A stretch of 54,287 nucleotides of DNA, from positions 1-54,287 of the forward strand of contig CAJYLV010000034.1 in assembly GCA_913776255.1 (NCBI GenBank), in the 5' to 3' direction. Below, piece by piece: positions 42,647-51,188 of this stretch. Position 1 is the first letter of the stretch; every line of letters begins with the position of its first letter. Source of the stretch: an uncultured Sphingomonas sp. GTDB lineage: Bacteria; Pseudomonadota; Alphaproteobacteria; Sphingomonadales; Sphingomonadaceae. A model generated the notes under the pieces. The model was not told where the DNA came from and searched no databases. It saw only the letters and a list, made by a program, of their open reading frames with translations. A program made the translations under genes and the position numbers.

Positions 42647-44317
42647 ATGAACCGACGCCATCTCACCGCCGCGATCGTCGCGCTCGCCGGGCTTGCGACG
42701 ACGCTCCCCGCCGGGGCCGACGCGCTGATCGACAACGTCAACGGCCTGACGCTCAACCGCGACCGGCAGGTGGTGCGCTTCAAGGCGATGGTGATCGACG
42801 CGCAAGGGCGGGTCGTCCGCCTGATCGCCCCCGATGAGCAACCGCCCAAGCCGACCAAGAAGAACCCCGGCCCGCGCTACGACTGGCGCGCCGACATGAA
42901 GGGGCGCGTGCTGGTGCCGGGCATGATCGACGCGCACGGCCATGTCATCGAACTGGGGCTGGCGGCGCTGACGCTCGACCTGTCCGATACGCGCTCGCTC
43001 GACGAGGCCAAGGCGAAGATCGCGGACTATGCGCGCGCCAACCCGGACCGGCAGTGGATCATCGGGCGCGGCTGGAACCAGGAAGTGTGGCAGCTCGGCC
43101 GCTTCCCGACCGCCGCCGATCTCGACGCGGTGGTCGGCGACCGCCCGGTGTGGCTGGCGCGCGCCGATGGCCATGCCGGCTGGGCGAACAGCGCGGCGCT
43201 CAAGCTGGCCGGGGTCACCGCCGCAACCGCAGCGCCGGCGGGCGGGCGCGTCGAAAAACCGCTCGGCGTGCTGGTCGATCGCGCCAAGGAGCTGGTCGAG
43301 CACGTCGTGCCGAAGGTCAGCCCAAAGGACCGCACCGCCGCCTTCCTCAAGGCGCAGCAGATCCTGCTCGGCTACGGCGTCACCGCGATCGCCGACATGG
43401 GGACCAGCGTCGACGACTGGATGACCTATCGCCGGATGGGCGACATCAACGCGCTGCGCGTCCGGATCATGTCCTATGGGCTCGGCATCGACACTGCGGT
43501 GACGATCGGCGGCACCGGCCCGACGCCGTGGCTGTACGACGACCGGCTGCGGCTGGAGGGCGTCAAGCTCTACGCCGATGGCGCGCTCGGGTCGCGCGGG
43601 GCGTGGCTGAAGGCCGATTACGCCGATGCGCCGGGGCAGCGCGGGCTCGGCTTCCTCGCCGACGACCAGTTGCAGAACATCATGAGCCGCGCGGCGATGG
43701 ACGGCTATCAGGTCGCGGTCCACGCGATCGGCGACCGCGCCGACAAGCAGGTGCTCGACGCGATCGCCGAACTGTCCGAGACCTACAAGGGCGATCGCCG
43801 CTGGCGGATCGAACATGCGCAGATCGTCGATCCGGTCGATATGGCGGCGTTCGGCAAATACCATATCGTCGCCTCGATGCAGCCGACCCACCAGACCAGC
43901 GACCGCGTGATGGCGGAGGCGCGGCTCGGGCCGGCGCGGCTGGCCGGTGCCTATGCGTGGAAGACGTTGCTCGACGACGGCGCGACGCTGGCGTTCGGCT
44001 CCGACGCGCCGGTCGAGAAGCCCGATCCATGGGCGGGCTGGGCGGCGGCGTTCACGCGCACCGATGCCGAGGGGCAGCCGGTCGGCGGCTGGCACCCCGA
44101 ACAGGCGGTGTCGCGCGAACAGGCGTGGTGGGCCTATACCGGCGGCGCGAGCTATGCCGGGTTCGCCGAACAGAAGTTCGGGACGCTGGCGCCGGGGCAG
44201 CGCGCCGACTTCCTGCTGCTCGACCGCGATCCGACCACCGCGTCCCCCGCGGATCTGCGCCAGACCAAGGTGCTGGAGACGTGGATCGGCGGCACGCGGG
44301 CGTGGGAGCGGAAGTAG
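42647..44317 (+). CDS. Exported amidohydrolase, YtcJ type (amidohydrolase 3)
   Basis: This metal-dependent hydrolase of about 556 residues has an N-terminal signal peptide (RHLTAAIVALAGLATTLPAGA in part). Features are the start of the metal site VLVPGMIDAHGHVIELG (HxH), the YtcJ-like WIIGRGWNQEVW and PVWLARADGHAGWANSAALK in part, KLYADGALGSRGAWLKADY in part, VHAIGDRADKQVLDAI and RIEHAQIVDP (metal His), and FGSDAPVEKPDPW (catalytic Asp). Family members act on amide, carbamate or similar bonds, but the substrate cannot be predicted. ATG 42635 is an alternative start four codons upstream. Confidence 0.85.
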   Translation: MNRRHLTAAIVALAGLATTLPAGADALIDNVNGLTLNRDRQVVRFKAMVIDAQGRVVRLIAPDEQPPKPTKKNPGPRYDWRADMKGRVLVPGMIDAHGHVIELGLAALTLDLSDTRSLDEAKAKIADYARANPDRQWIIGRGWNQEVWQLGRFPTAADLDAVVGDRPVWLARADGHAGWANSAALKLAGVTAATAAPAGGRVEKPLGVLVDRAKELVEHVVPKVSPKDRTAAFLKAQQILLGYGVTAIADMGTSVDDWMTYRRMGDINALRVRIMSYGLGIDTAVTIGGTGPTPWLYDDRLRLEGVKLYADGALGSRGAWLKADYADAPGQRGLGFLADDQLQNIMSRAAMDGYQVAVHAIGDRADKQVLDAIAELSETYKGDRRWRIEHAQIVDPVDMAAFGKYHIVASMQPTHQTSDRVMAEARLGPARLAGAYAWKTLLDDGATLAFGSDAPVEKPDPWAGWAAAFTRTDAEGQPVGGWHPEQAVSREQAWWAYTGGASYAGFAEQKFGTLAPGQRADFLLLDRDPTTASPADLRQTKVLETWIGGTRAWERK

Positions 44318-44330
44318 GCTTCTTCTCTTC

Positions 44331-44432
44331 ACCCCTCCCCTTCAGGGGAGGGGCTGGGGGTGGGGCAGTGCCGCGGAGCCGGTGCCCGTGGTCAGGCCCC
44401 ACCCCAACCCCCCCCTGAAGGGGAGGGGCTAA
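44331..44432. repeat. Inverted-repeat element, family E
   Basis: The left part (CCCCTCCCCTTCAGGGGAGG type) and right part (CCCCTGAAGGGGAGGGG type) each form a hairpin and are together inverted, with GGGGTGGGG and CCCCACCCC inside. It lies between the convergent amidohydrolase and chemotaxis receptor genes and is a likely two-way transcript end. Confidence 0.85.
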
Positions 44433-44439
44433 GTCCCGC

Positions 44440-46293
44440 TCAGAACTCCGACCAGTCGTCCTGCACCGCCACCGCCGCCGCACCGCGGCTGCGCGCGCTG
44501 GCGGCGATCCGGGCGCCGGCCTGCGCCGCGCGCGCCTGCAACTGGTGGACCGGCGAGGCAGCCGGCGCGGCATAGGCGGTCGCCCCCGCCGCCAGCCGGA
44601 ACCGCCCGACCTCGCGCGCCATCACGTCGGTTTCCTCGACCAGGCTGCGCGCGGCGGCGGTCGCTTCCTCGACCATCGCCGCATTCTGCTGCGTCACGCC
44701 GTCCATCTCGGAGACGGCGGTGTTGACCTGCTGCAGACCAGTCGCCTGCTGTTCGGCCGCCGAGGCGATGTTGCCGACCAAGGTGCTGATCTCGCCGATC
44801 CGCGACGTGATCCGCTGCAACGCCGCGCCCGCTTCGGCAACCAGCCCGACGCCCAGATCGACCTGCTCGGTCGAGGCGGTAATCTTGCTCTTCACGTCCT
44901 TAGCGGCGTCGGCCGAGCGCTGCGCCAGCGCGCGCACCTCGCTGGCGACGACCGCGAAGCCCTTGCCCGCATCGCCCGCGCGCGCCGCCTCGACGCCCGC
45001 GTTCAGCGCCAGCAGATTGGTCTGGAAGGCGATGCCGTCGATCACCGCGATGATCTCGCTGATCTCGCTCGACGAGCGTTCGATGCCGTTCATCGCCTCG
45101 ACCGCGCGGCGCACCACGTCGCCCGACGCCTCGGCATCGCGGCGCGTCTCGACCACCACCGCATCGGCGCGCGAGGCGGTTTCGGCGGTTTCCTTCACCG
45201 TCGTCGTGATCTCGTGCATCGCCGCGGCGGTTTCCTCCAGCGAGGCGGCCTGTTGCTCGGTGCGCTGCGAGAGATCGTCGGACGCCTGACGGATGTCGTT
45301 GGCGCCGTTGGTGATCCCGGTCGCGCTGGTCGACACCGCGGTCATCGCTGCCGACACCGCGACCATCGCGCCGTTGAAGTCGCTCTTCAGCTTGGCGAAC
45401 GGGCCGGTCAGTTCGGCGTCGATCCGCGCGGTCAGATCGCCCTGCGCCAGCGCGCTGAGGCCGCGGCCGATATTGTCGACGATCAGCGCGGTCTGCTCCT
45501 CCTTGGCGCGCTCGGCGGCGGCGAGCTGGTTGCGGAACTGCACCATCACCTTGGCGAGCTGCCCGACCTCGTCGGCGCGCTCGTCGACCGCGACCTGCGC
45601 GTTCAGATCGCCGGCCGCCAGCTTGCCCAGCGCCTCGGTCATCGCCTTGATCGGGTTGGCGATCCCGCGGATCAGCGCGGTGAGCAGCACGCCGGCGAGC
45701 GCCAGCGCCGCGAGCACCAGCCCCAGCGCGGTGATGCGCGAGAAGGCGTAGAGCGTCCGCGCCTCGTCCATCTCCTTGTCCATCAGCGCGACCTGGATGT
45801 CCTGCGACATCGCGGCCTCGGCATTGGCGCGGTCGAACAGCGACTGGCTGGCGCGGAAGCTCTGCATCGCCTCGTCATTGCGATTGGCCGCGCCCAGCTG
45901 GCGCGTGACCACGGAACGCTGGCCGAAGGCAGTCCATAGCTGGCGGAAGCGCGTCAACGACGCCCGCGCCTGTGGATTGGTCAGCGCCTTGTCGAGGAAG
46001 GTCACATTCTTGTCGATCAGCGCGAGCTGCTGGTCCGCGGCTTGGCCGGCCTGGCTGATCTTGTCGGGTTCGATCGACAGGATCACGGTCGCCTCGGCGA
46101 TGCGATAATCGGAGGTTGCGGTGTTGACGGCAGCGATCGCGACCAGCTTGTCGCGGCGTTCCTTGCCCAGCACCTCGGTAGAGTGATTGAGGCGCGCCTG
46201 CGTCCACAACGACATCCCGGCCATCGCCACCAGCGCGAGCGCGAGGATGCCGAATGCGAGCAGGAGTTTGCGGCCGATCGCCAGATTTTTCAT
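44440..46293 (-). CDS. Methyl-accepting chemotaxis protein
   Basis: This transmembrane chemoreceptor has 617 residues. The N-terminal membrane helix (about 8-30), a four-helix-bundle periplasmic sensor (4HB_MCP type, about 31-185) and a second membrane helix (ALGLVLAALALAGVLLTALI) are followed by a HAMP domain (GIANPIKAMTEALGKLAAGD in part). The long coiled-coil signalling domain has its hairpin tip EISEIIAVIDGIAFQTNLLALNAGVEAARAGDAGKGFAVVASEVRALAQRS, seen in the parts IDGIAFQTNLLALNAGVEAA and GFAVVASEVRALAQRS. It ends with DDWSEF, a tryptophan-containing tail like those that tether CheR/CheB. ATG 46293 starts the signal anchor; the longer open frame is not coding. No che genes are nearby, so it is an orphan receptor of unknown ligand. 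Confidence 0.93.
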   Translation of the reverse strand: MKNLAIGRKLLLAFGILALALVAMAGMSLWTQARLNHSTEVLGKERRDKLVAIAAVNTATSDYRIAEATVILSIEPDKISQAGQAADQQLALIDKNVTFLDKALTNPQARASLTRFRQLWTAFGQRSVVTRQLGAANRNDEAMQSFRASQSLFDRANAEAAMSQDIQVALMDKEMDEARTLYAFSRITALGLVLAALALAGVLLTALIRGIANPIKAMTEALGKLAAGDLNAQVAVDERADEVGQLAKVMVQFRNQLAAAERAKEEQTALIVDNIGRGLSALAQGDLTARIDAELTGPFAKLKSDFNGAMVAVSAAMTAVSTSATGITNGANDIRQASDDLSQRTEQQAASLEETAAAMHEITTTVKETAETASRADAVVVETRRDAEASGDVVRRAVEAMNGIERSSSEISEIIAVIDGIAFQTNLLALNAGVEAARAGDAGKGFAVVASEVRALAQRSADAAKDVKSKITASTEQVDLGVGLVAEAGAALQRITSRIGEISTLVGNIASAAEQQATGLQQVNTAVSEMDGVTQQNAAMVEEATAAARSLVEETDVMAREVGRFRLAAGATAYAAPAASPVHQLQARAAQAGARIAASARSRGAAAVAVQDDWSEF

Positions 46294-46376
46294 CACCACC
46301 GCCTTCACGGAGTCGTATCGAGTCGGGGCAGGATTAACGGCGACAGCTTTAGGACGCGTTAAGTGCGAAATCGGCC

Positions 46377-47738
46377 CTAAATCACCCGGTAAGGGACGAC
46401 GCCGCGCACGTCGGCCTCGACCGCGATCGTGCGGTCGGTCGGCGGGAAGGCGCGCTGGTCGCAGTCGGAGCGCGGGCACAAACGGCAGCTGATCCCGATC
46501 GGGGTCGCCGCGCGCAGGTCGACCGCATCGGCATAGACGAAATCGCCGGCATGCGCCGCCTCGCACCCCAGCGCGACCGCATAGCGGCGCGGCGCGCGCG
46601 CGAAGCGGCCCGACGGCTTGACCAGTCCTTTCGCCATCGAGACGTAGCGCACCCCGTCCGGCGTCTCGGCATGTTGCACGAGGATGCGGTCGGGGATCGC
46701 GACCGCTTCATGGACGTGCCACAGCGGGCAGGCGCCGCCGAAGCGTGCGAATTGCAGCCGGGTGGCCGAATGGCGCTTGGTGATGTTGCCCGCCATGTCG
46801 ACGCGGCAGAAGTAGAAGGGGATGCCCTCCGCACCCGGGCGTTGCAGCGTCGAGAGCCGATGGCACGCCTGTTCGAAGCTGGTGCCGAACCGCCGCGACA
46901 GCCGGTCGATGTCGTGGCGCAGCGCGCGCGCCGCCTCACGGAACGCCTGATAGGGCATCAGCATCGCCCCGGCCGCGTAATTGGCGAGCCCGATCGCGAG
47001 CAGCCGCCGCGCCTCGGGGTGCGGAAGTCCTGACGCGGCGACGATCTCTGCGATCGGTGTCGCGAAGGCGAGGGCGGCGATGCGGTGCGCGATCAGGAAG
47101 CGGCGGCTCTCCGGCGGCAGCGCGGCATTCAGATGCAGGACGCGCCCGTCGAAGCGCGCCAGCGGCGCATCCTCGCGCGACTCCGCCGCCAGCGCCACAC
47201 CGTGCGCCGCCAGCGCGTCCTCGATCGCCGTCGCGCCCTGCGCCTGCGCCCATCGCTCGGCGGCGCGATCGAGCGGGTCGATGTAATTGCCCGCCTCGTG
47301 GAACCAGTCGCGCACTGCCTCCCACGGCAGGCGCGCGCCAACCCCGGCGGTCAGCGCCTCCTCGGCGAGCGCGACGCGTTCCTCCGCGGCGCGCTTGGCG
47401 GCGTGGAGCGCGATCAGCCGGTCGGCGAGCGCGGGGCGCTCCTCGGCAAGCTGCGCGACATCCTCGGGCGGCAGCGGCGCCACGGCCGGATCGGCGAGCG
47501 CCTCGCGCAACGCCACCAGTCGCCGGGCCGGTGCCGCGCCTTCGATATCGGCGAGCGCAGCGGGGAAATGCTGCGCCAGTGCGGCGCTCACCGCCGCGGT
47601 CAGCGGGCGCTCGTCGCTTTCGAGCTGCGAGAGGTAGCTGACCGACAGCCCGAGCCGCGCCGCCATCGCCCGCTGGTTGAGCTGCGCCGCCACCCGCACC
47701 GCGCGCAACTGCGCCCCGGCATACAGCCGCGCCTTCAC
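46377..47738 (-). CDS. Short-chain fatty acyl regulator, ScfR/PccR type
   Basis: This probable acyl-CoA-responsive regulator of propionyl-CoA metabolism has 453 residues. It has an XRE helix-turn-helix at the N-terminus (LRAVRVAAQLNQRAMAARLG in part, LSVSYLSQLESDERPLT), an IrrE/ImmA-like middle region with RRFLIAHRIAALAFATPI in part but no HExxH zinc motif visible, and the ScfR C-terminal domain with cysteines (GGACPLWHVHEA, GISCRLCPRSDCDQRAFPP). This layout matches PccR of Rhodobacter and RamB of actinobacteria. It starts with GTG 47738, six bases from a family D repeat that contains its only ribosome-site candidate (AGGGG). It is divergent from pccB, its likely target. Confidence 0.9.
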   Translation of the reverse strand: MKARLYAGAQLRAVRVAAQLNQRAMAARLGLSVSYLSQLESDERPLTAAVSAALAQHFPAALADIEGAAPARRLVALREALADPAVAPLPPEDVAQLAEERPALADRLIALHAAKRAAEERVALAEEALTAGVGARLPWEAVRDWFHEAGNYIDPLDRAAERWAQAQGATAIEDALAAHGVALAAESREDAPLARFDGRVLHLNAALPPESRRFLIAHRIAALAFATPIAEIVAASGLPHPEARRLLAIGLANYAAGAMLMPYQAFREAARALRHDIDRLSRRFGTSFEQACHRLSTLQRPGAEGIPFYFCRVDMAGNITKRHSATRLQFARFGGACPLWHVHEAVAIPDRILVQHAETPDGVRYVSMAKGLVKPSGRFARAPRRYAVALGCEAAHAGDFVYADAVDLRAATPIGISCRLCPRSDCDQRAFPPTDRTIAVEADVRGVVPYRVI

Positions 47739-47743
47739 GCGCC

Positions 47744-47874
47744 GTCGCCCCTGCGCAGGCAGGGGCCTATGTCTGCATCGTGCTCGCGGATCGTGGACAC
47801 AGCAGCCTTCCTCTCCGTAACAGCCGACCTGGAACACGAGAAAGTCATAGGCTCCTGCCTTACGCAGGAGCGAC
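47744..47874. repeat. Inverted-repeat element, family D (copy 2)
   Basis: This is a second 131-bp copy of the element at 41761-41890, with one arm slightly changed. It takes up more than half of the 232-bp divergent region between the ScfR gene and pccB. Its left arm ends five bases before the regulator start codon. Confidence 0.9.
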
Positions 47875-47879
47875 GGGAG

Positions 47880-47909
47880 TTTGCAACGCGCTCCTTCGCA
47901 AGTTCGCAA
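47880..47909. promoter_or_regulatory. Candidate ScfR-binding sites before pccB
   Basis: TTTGCAA (47880-47886) and two TTCGCAA (47895-47901, 47903-47909) lie between the family D repeat and pccB; a partial fourth, TTTGC, follows at 47917. RamB/PccR-type regulators are known to bind TTTGCAAA-like sites, so this is the natural operator for the divergent regulator. The spacing differs from the PccR motif I remember (two TTTGCAAA four bases apart). Confidence 0.5.
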
Positions 47910-47970
47910 CTTCACATTTGCCCCGCCGCGCCGCGCCGGGCAAAACAATCGCCGCGTCCGGGAGAGAAGA

Positions 47971-49497
47971 ATGTCATCGACGATCGCCGAACTCGAAAGC
48001 CGTCGTGCCGCCGCCCGCGCCGGTGGCGGACAGAAGCGCGTCGATGCGCAGCACGCCAAGGGCAAGCTGACCGCGCGCGAACGGCTCGACGTGCTGCTCG
48101 ACGAGGGCAGTTTCGAGGAGCTCGACATGTTCGTCGAACACAATTGCACCGATTTCGGGATGCAGGAGCAGGTCGTGCCCGGCGACGGGGTCGTCACCGG
48201 ATCGGGGACGATCAACGGCCGGCTGGTGTTCGTCTTCTCGCAGGACTTCACCGTCTTCGGCGGCTCGCTCTCCGAACGCCATGCGCAGAAGATCTGTAAG
48301 ATCATGGACATGGCGCTCAAGGTCGGCGCGCCGGTGATCGGGCTCAACGATTCGGGCGGCGCGCGCATTCAGGAGGGCGTCGCGTCGCTGGGCGGCTATG
48401 CCGAGGTGTTCCAGCGCAACGTGCTGGCGAGCGGCGTGGTGCCGCAATTGAGCCTCATCATGGGGCCGTGTGCGGGCGGGGCGGTCTATTCGCCGGCGAT
48501 GACCGACTTCATCTTCATGGTGAAGGACTCGAGCTACATGTTCGTCACCGGCCCGGACGTGGTGAAGACCGTCACCAACGAGGTCGTCAGCCAAGAGGCG
48601 CTGGGCGGCGCGGTGACGCACACCACGAAGACCAGCGTCGCCGATGTCGCGTTCGACAACGATATCGAGGCGCTGCTGGCGGCGCGCGACTTCATCGATT
48701 TCCTGCCCGCGTCCAACCGGGAGGGCGTGCCCGAGCGTCCGACCGACGACCCGTGGGACCGCGCCGAACCCGGGCTCGACACGCTGATCCCCGCGAACGC
48801 CAACCAGCCGTACGACATGCACGAGCTGCTCGCGAAGGTCGTTGACGAGGGCGACTTCTTTGAGATCCAGCCCGCGCACGGCGCGAACATCATCTGCGGC
48901 TTCGGGCGGATCGAGGGGCGCACCGTCGGCTTCGTCGCCAACCAGCCGATGGTGCTGGCCGGCGTGCTCGACATCAACTCCAGCCGCAAGGCGGCGCGCT
49001 TCGTGCGCTTCTGCGATGCGTTCGAGATCCCGATCGTCACCTTCGTCGACGTGCCCGGCTTCCTCCCCGGCACCGCGCAGGAGCATAACGGCATCATCAA
49101 GCACGGCGCGAAGCTGCTGTTCGCCTATGCCGAGGCAACCGTGCCCAAGATCACCGTCATCACCCGCAAGGCCTATGGTGGCGCCTATGACGTCATGGCC
49201 TCCAAGCACTTACGCGGCGACCTCAACTATGCGTGGCCGACCGCCGAGATCGCGGTGATGGGCGCGAAGGGCGCGGTCGAGATCATCTTTCGCGGCCGCA
49301 CGCCCGAGGAGATCGCCGAACGCACCGCGGAATATGAGGCGCGCTTCGCCAACCCGTTCGTCGCGGCAAGCAAGGGGTTCATCGACGAGGTGATCCAGCC
49401 GCACTCCACCCGCCGCCGCATCGCGCTCGGCTTGCGCAAGCTGCGCAACAAGGCACTGGAGAATCCGTGGAAGAAGCATGACAATATTCCTCTGTGA
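47971..49497 (+). CDS. pccB: Propionyl-CoA carboxylase beta subunit (carboxyltransferase)
   Basis: This carboxyltransferase half of propionyl-CoA carboxylase moves CO2 from biotin on the alpha subunit to propionyl-CoA, giving (S)-methylmalonyl-CoA. The 508-residue protein has the crotonase-fold carboxyltransferase layout: [20 protein letters not shown] in part, [20 protein letters not shown] in part with the N-domain oxyanion glycines, [54 protein letters not shown] in part and [20 protein letters not shown] in part. The length is that of PccB/AccD5. ATG 47971 has GGAGAGA upstream. The biotin-carrying alpha subunit (pccA) is not in the window. It is the first gene of the propionate block. Confidence 0.95.
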   Translation: MSSTIAELESRRAAARAGGGQKRVDAQHAKGKLTARERLDVLLDEGSFEELDMFVEHNCTDFGMQEQVVPGDGVVTGSGTINGRLVFVFSQDFTVFGGSLSERHAQKICKIMDMALKVGAPVIGLNDSGGARIQEGVASLGGYAEVFQRNVLASGVVPQLSLIMGPCAGGAVYSPAMTDFIFMVKDSSYMFVTGPDVVKTVTNEVVSQEALGGAVTHTTKTSVADVAFDNDIEALLAARDFIDFLPASNREGVPERPTDDPWDRAEPGLDTLIPANANQPYDMHELLAKVVDEGDFFEIQPAHGANIICGFGRIEGRTVGFVANQPMVLAGVLDINSSRKAARFVRFCDAFEIPIVTFVDVPGFLPGTAQEHNGIIKHGAKLLFAYAEATVPKITVITRKAYGGAYDVMASKHLRGDLNYAWPTAEIAVMGAKGAVEIIFRGRTPEEIAERTAEYEARFANPFVAASKGFIDEVIQPHSTRRRIALGLRKLRNKALENPWKKHDNIPL

Positions 49498-49504
49498 CCT
49501 CGTC

Positions 49505-49580
49505 CGTCATTGCGAGCGCAGCGAAGCAATCCAGGGCGTGGCGCGAGACATCGGATCGCTTCGCTACGCTCGCGCTGACG
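49505..49580. repeat. Inverted-repeat element, family A (copy 8)
   Basis: The left arm is intact and the right arm has several changes. It lies 8 bp after pccB and 14 bp before the broken GIY-YIG gene, and forms a pair with the copy at 49898-49973. Confidence 0.88.
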
Positions 49581-49593
49581 AGGTAGCGGCGTC

Positions 49594-49876
49594 GTGAAGC
49601 AGCCCGCGGTCTACATCATGGCGAGCGGCCGCAACGGCACGCTCTACGCGGGCGTAACGTCGAATCTGGCGCAACGCGTGTGGCAGCATCGTGGAAGGCT
49701 TCACGCAGCAATATGGTTGCAAGCTTCTGGTCTGGTTCGAGATCGCCGACACGATGGAAGTCGCGATCACCCGCGAGAAACAGATCAAGAGCGGATCGCG
49801 CGCGAAGAAGGTCGCGTTGATCGAAGCGATGAACCCGCACTGGCATGACCTCTACGAGCAGATCGCCCATGGATAA
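49594..49876 (+). pseudogene. Frameshifted GIY-YIG nuclease-like gene (COG2827 type)
   Basis: Small GIY-YIG domain proteins of this group have about 95-100 residues. The first part, from GTG 49594, reads KQPAVYIMASGRNGTLYAGVTSN and LAQRVWQHR, giving the GIY-YIG-like strands and Arg. After about 49690 the match moves to the next frame: VEGFTQQYGCKLLVWFEIAD in part, then TREKQIKSGSRAKKVALIEA in part and NPHWHDLYEQI. The join lacks the two or three residues normally between QHR and VEGF, so loss of 8 bp (or 8 plus a multiple of 3) explains it best. A sequencing error cannot be excluded. Family A repeats flank both ends. Confidence 0.8.
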
Positions 49877-49897
49877 CAACACGACACACTTCTCCCC

Positions 49898-49973
49898 CGT
49901 TATTGCGAGCGCAGCGAAGCAATCCAGTGTCCCGCGCGCTGCCCTGGATTGCTTCGCTCCGCTCGCAATGACG
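49898..49973. repeat. Inverted-repeat element, family A (copy 9)
   Basis: This is a near-perfect copy 11 bp before the epimerase start codon and 21 bp after the end of the GIY-YIG remnant. The ribosome site of the epimerase gene lies just outside its right arm. Confidence 0.92.
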
Positions 49974-49984
49974 GAAGGGGCACG

Positions 49985-50407
49985 ATGACCCTCGGCCGCC
50001 TCAACCACGTCGGTATCGCGACGCCGTCGATCGCCCGCGCGATCGAGGCCTACCGCACCCTGTTCGGCGCAGACGCGATCGGTGAGCCGTTCGACCTGCC
50101 CGCGCAGGGCGTGAAGGTTTGCTTCATCGACGCGCCCAACACGCAGATCGAGTTGATCGAGCCCTATGATGACACGTCCCCGATCGCGGGCTTCCTCAGG
50201 AAGAACCCGGCCGGCGGGCAGCATCACGTCTGTTTCGAGATCCCCGACATCGACGCCGCGGTCGCCGACCTCAAGGCAAAGGGCGCGACGATCCTCGGCG
50301 AGCCGCGGATCGGGGCGCATGGTACGCCGATCGTCTTCGTCCACCCGCGCGACATGGGCGGCGTACTGGTCGAACTGATGGAAACGCCGCAGGAGGGCGC
50401 GCATTGA
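49985..50407 (+). CDS. mce: Methylmalonyl-CoA epimerase
   Basis: This enzyme interconverts (S)- and (R)-methylmalonyl-CoA, the step between propionyl-CoA carboxylase and the mutase. It has 140 residues with two VOC/glyoxalase modules. [18 protein letters not shown] carries the first metal His, [20 protein letters not shown] in part the Glu, [14 protein letters not shown] the second His, and GVLVELMET the last Glu. The longer frame starts inside a family A repeat; ATG 49985, preceded by GAAGGGG, fits the family N-terminus. Its TGA overlaps the TTG start of the next gene. Confidence 0.93.
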   Translation: MTLGRLNHVGIATPSIARAIEAYRTLFGADAIGEPFDLPAQGVKVCFIDAPNTQIELIEPYDDTSPIAGFLRKNPAGGQHHVCFEIPDIDAAVADLKAKGATILGEPRIGAHGTPIVFVHPRDMGGVLVELMETPQEGAH

Positions 50408-51186
50408 CCTACGAGACGATCACCTTCGACCTCACCGACCGCGTCGCAACGCTTGCGATCGACCGGCCCGCGCGGATGAACGCGCTCACCCCGCGCGTCT
50501 TCGCCGAACTGACCGCCGCGATCGACGCCGCGCTCGAACAGGGCGCGCGCGCGATCGTGCTGACCGGCACCGGCGGCGCCTTCTGCTCGGGCGCGGACCT
50601 CGTCGGGGACGGCGGCGCGCCGATGCCGCGCGACCTCGGCGAGTCGCTCGACACCAGCTACAATCCGTTCGTCCGCAAGGTCGCCGCGCTCGACGTGCCG
50701 TTCCTCACCGCGATCAACGGCCCGGCAGTCGGCGCGGGGCTCGGGCTGGCGTTGCTCGGCGATATCAGCGTCATGGCGCGCTCGGCCTATGTGCTGCTCG
50801 CGTTCGTCAACATCGGGCTGGTCCCCGATGCCGGCGCGACCTGGCTGGTCGCCAAGGCGGCGGGGCGCACCAAGGCGCTGGAAATGGCGCTGCTCGGCGA
50901 GCGGGTGTCGGCCGACGAGGCGCTCGCCGCCGGGCTGGTGACGCGCGTCGTCGACGATGCGCAGGTGCTTGGCGAGACGCAGAAACTCGCCGCGAAGCTC
51001 GCCGCCGGGCCGTCGGTGGCGATCGGGATGATCCGCAAGCAGGTCGCCGCCGCGTTGTCGCTCGACCTCGACCAGTCGCTGGCGGTCGAGCGCGCAAACC
51101 AGACCCGTGCCGGCCACACCCGCGACTTCGCCGAGGCGGTCCGCGCGTTCGGCGAGAAGCGCAAGCCGGTGTTCGAGGGCCGCTGA
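50404..51186 (+). CDS. Enoyl-CoA hydratase/isomerase, PaaG-like
   Basis: This crotonase-fold acyl-CoA enzyme has 260 residues. The oxyanion loop ATRP-like segment [10 protein letters not shown] and [13 protein letters not shown], and [15 protein letters not shown], are typical. The [13 protein letters not shown] segment with an Asp in place of the hydratase Glu recalls PaaG isomerases, so simple hydratase activity is not certain. It starts with TTG 50404, overlapping the epimerase stop, and is followed 2 bp later by the mutase. The tight packing points to a role with short branched or odd-chain acyl-CoAs, though the exact substrate is unknown. Confidence 0.88.
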   Translation: MTYETITFDLTDRVATLAIDRPARMNALTPRVFAELTAAIDAALEQGARAIVLTGTGGAFCSGADLVGDGGAPMPRDLGESLDTSYNPFVRKVAALDVPFLTAINGPAVGAGLGLALLGDISVMARSAYVLLAFVNIGLVPDAGATWLVAKAAGRTKALEMALLGERVSADEALAAGLVTRVVDDAQVLGETQKLAAKLAAGPSVAIGMIRKQVAAALSLDLDQSLAVERANQTRAGHTRDFAEAVRAFGEKRKPVFEGR

Positions 51187-51188
51187 AC

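Noticed and set aside
46294..46566. N-terminal extension of the chemoreceptor frame
   Set aside because: Arg/Pro-rich, overlaps the end of the ScfR gene, and would place the membrane anchor about 90 residues in; ATG 46293 begins the anchor.
47739..48368. N-terminal extension of the ScfR frame towards pccB
   Set aside because: It is antisense to pccB and runs through a repeat; the helix-turn-helix begins right after GTG 47738.
49505..49973. CRISPR-like arrangement of repeats around the GIY-YIG remnant
   Set aside because: There are only two palindromic 77-bp units nearly 400 bp apart with a gene remnant between them; no regular spacers and no cas genes.
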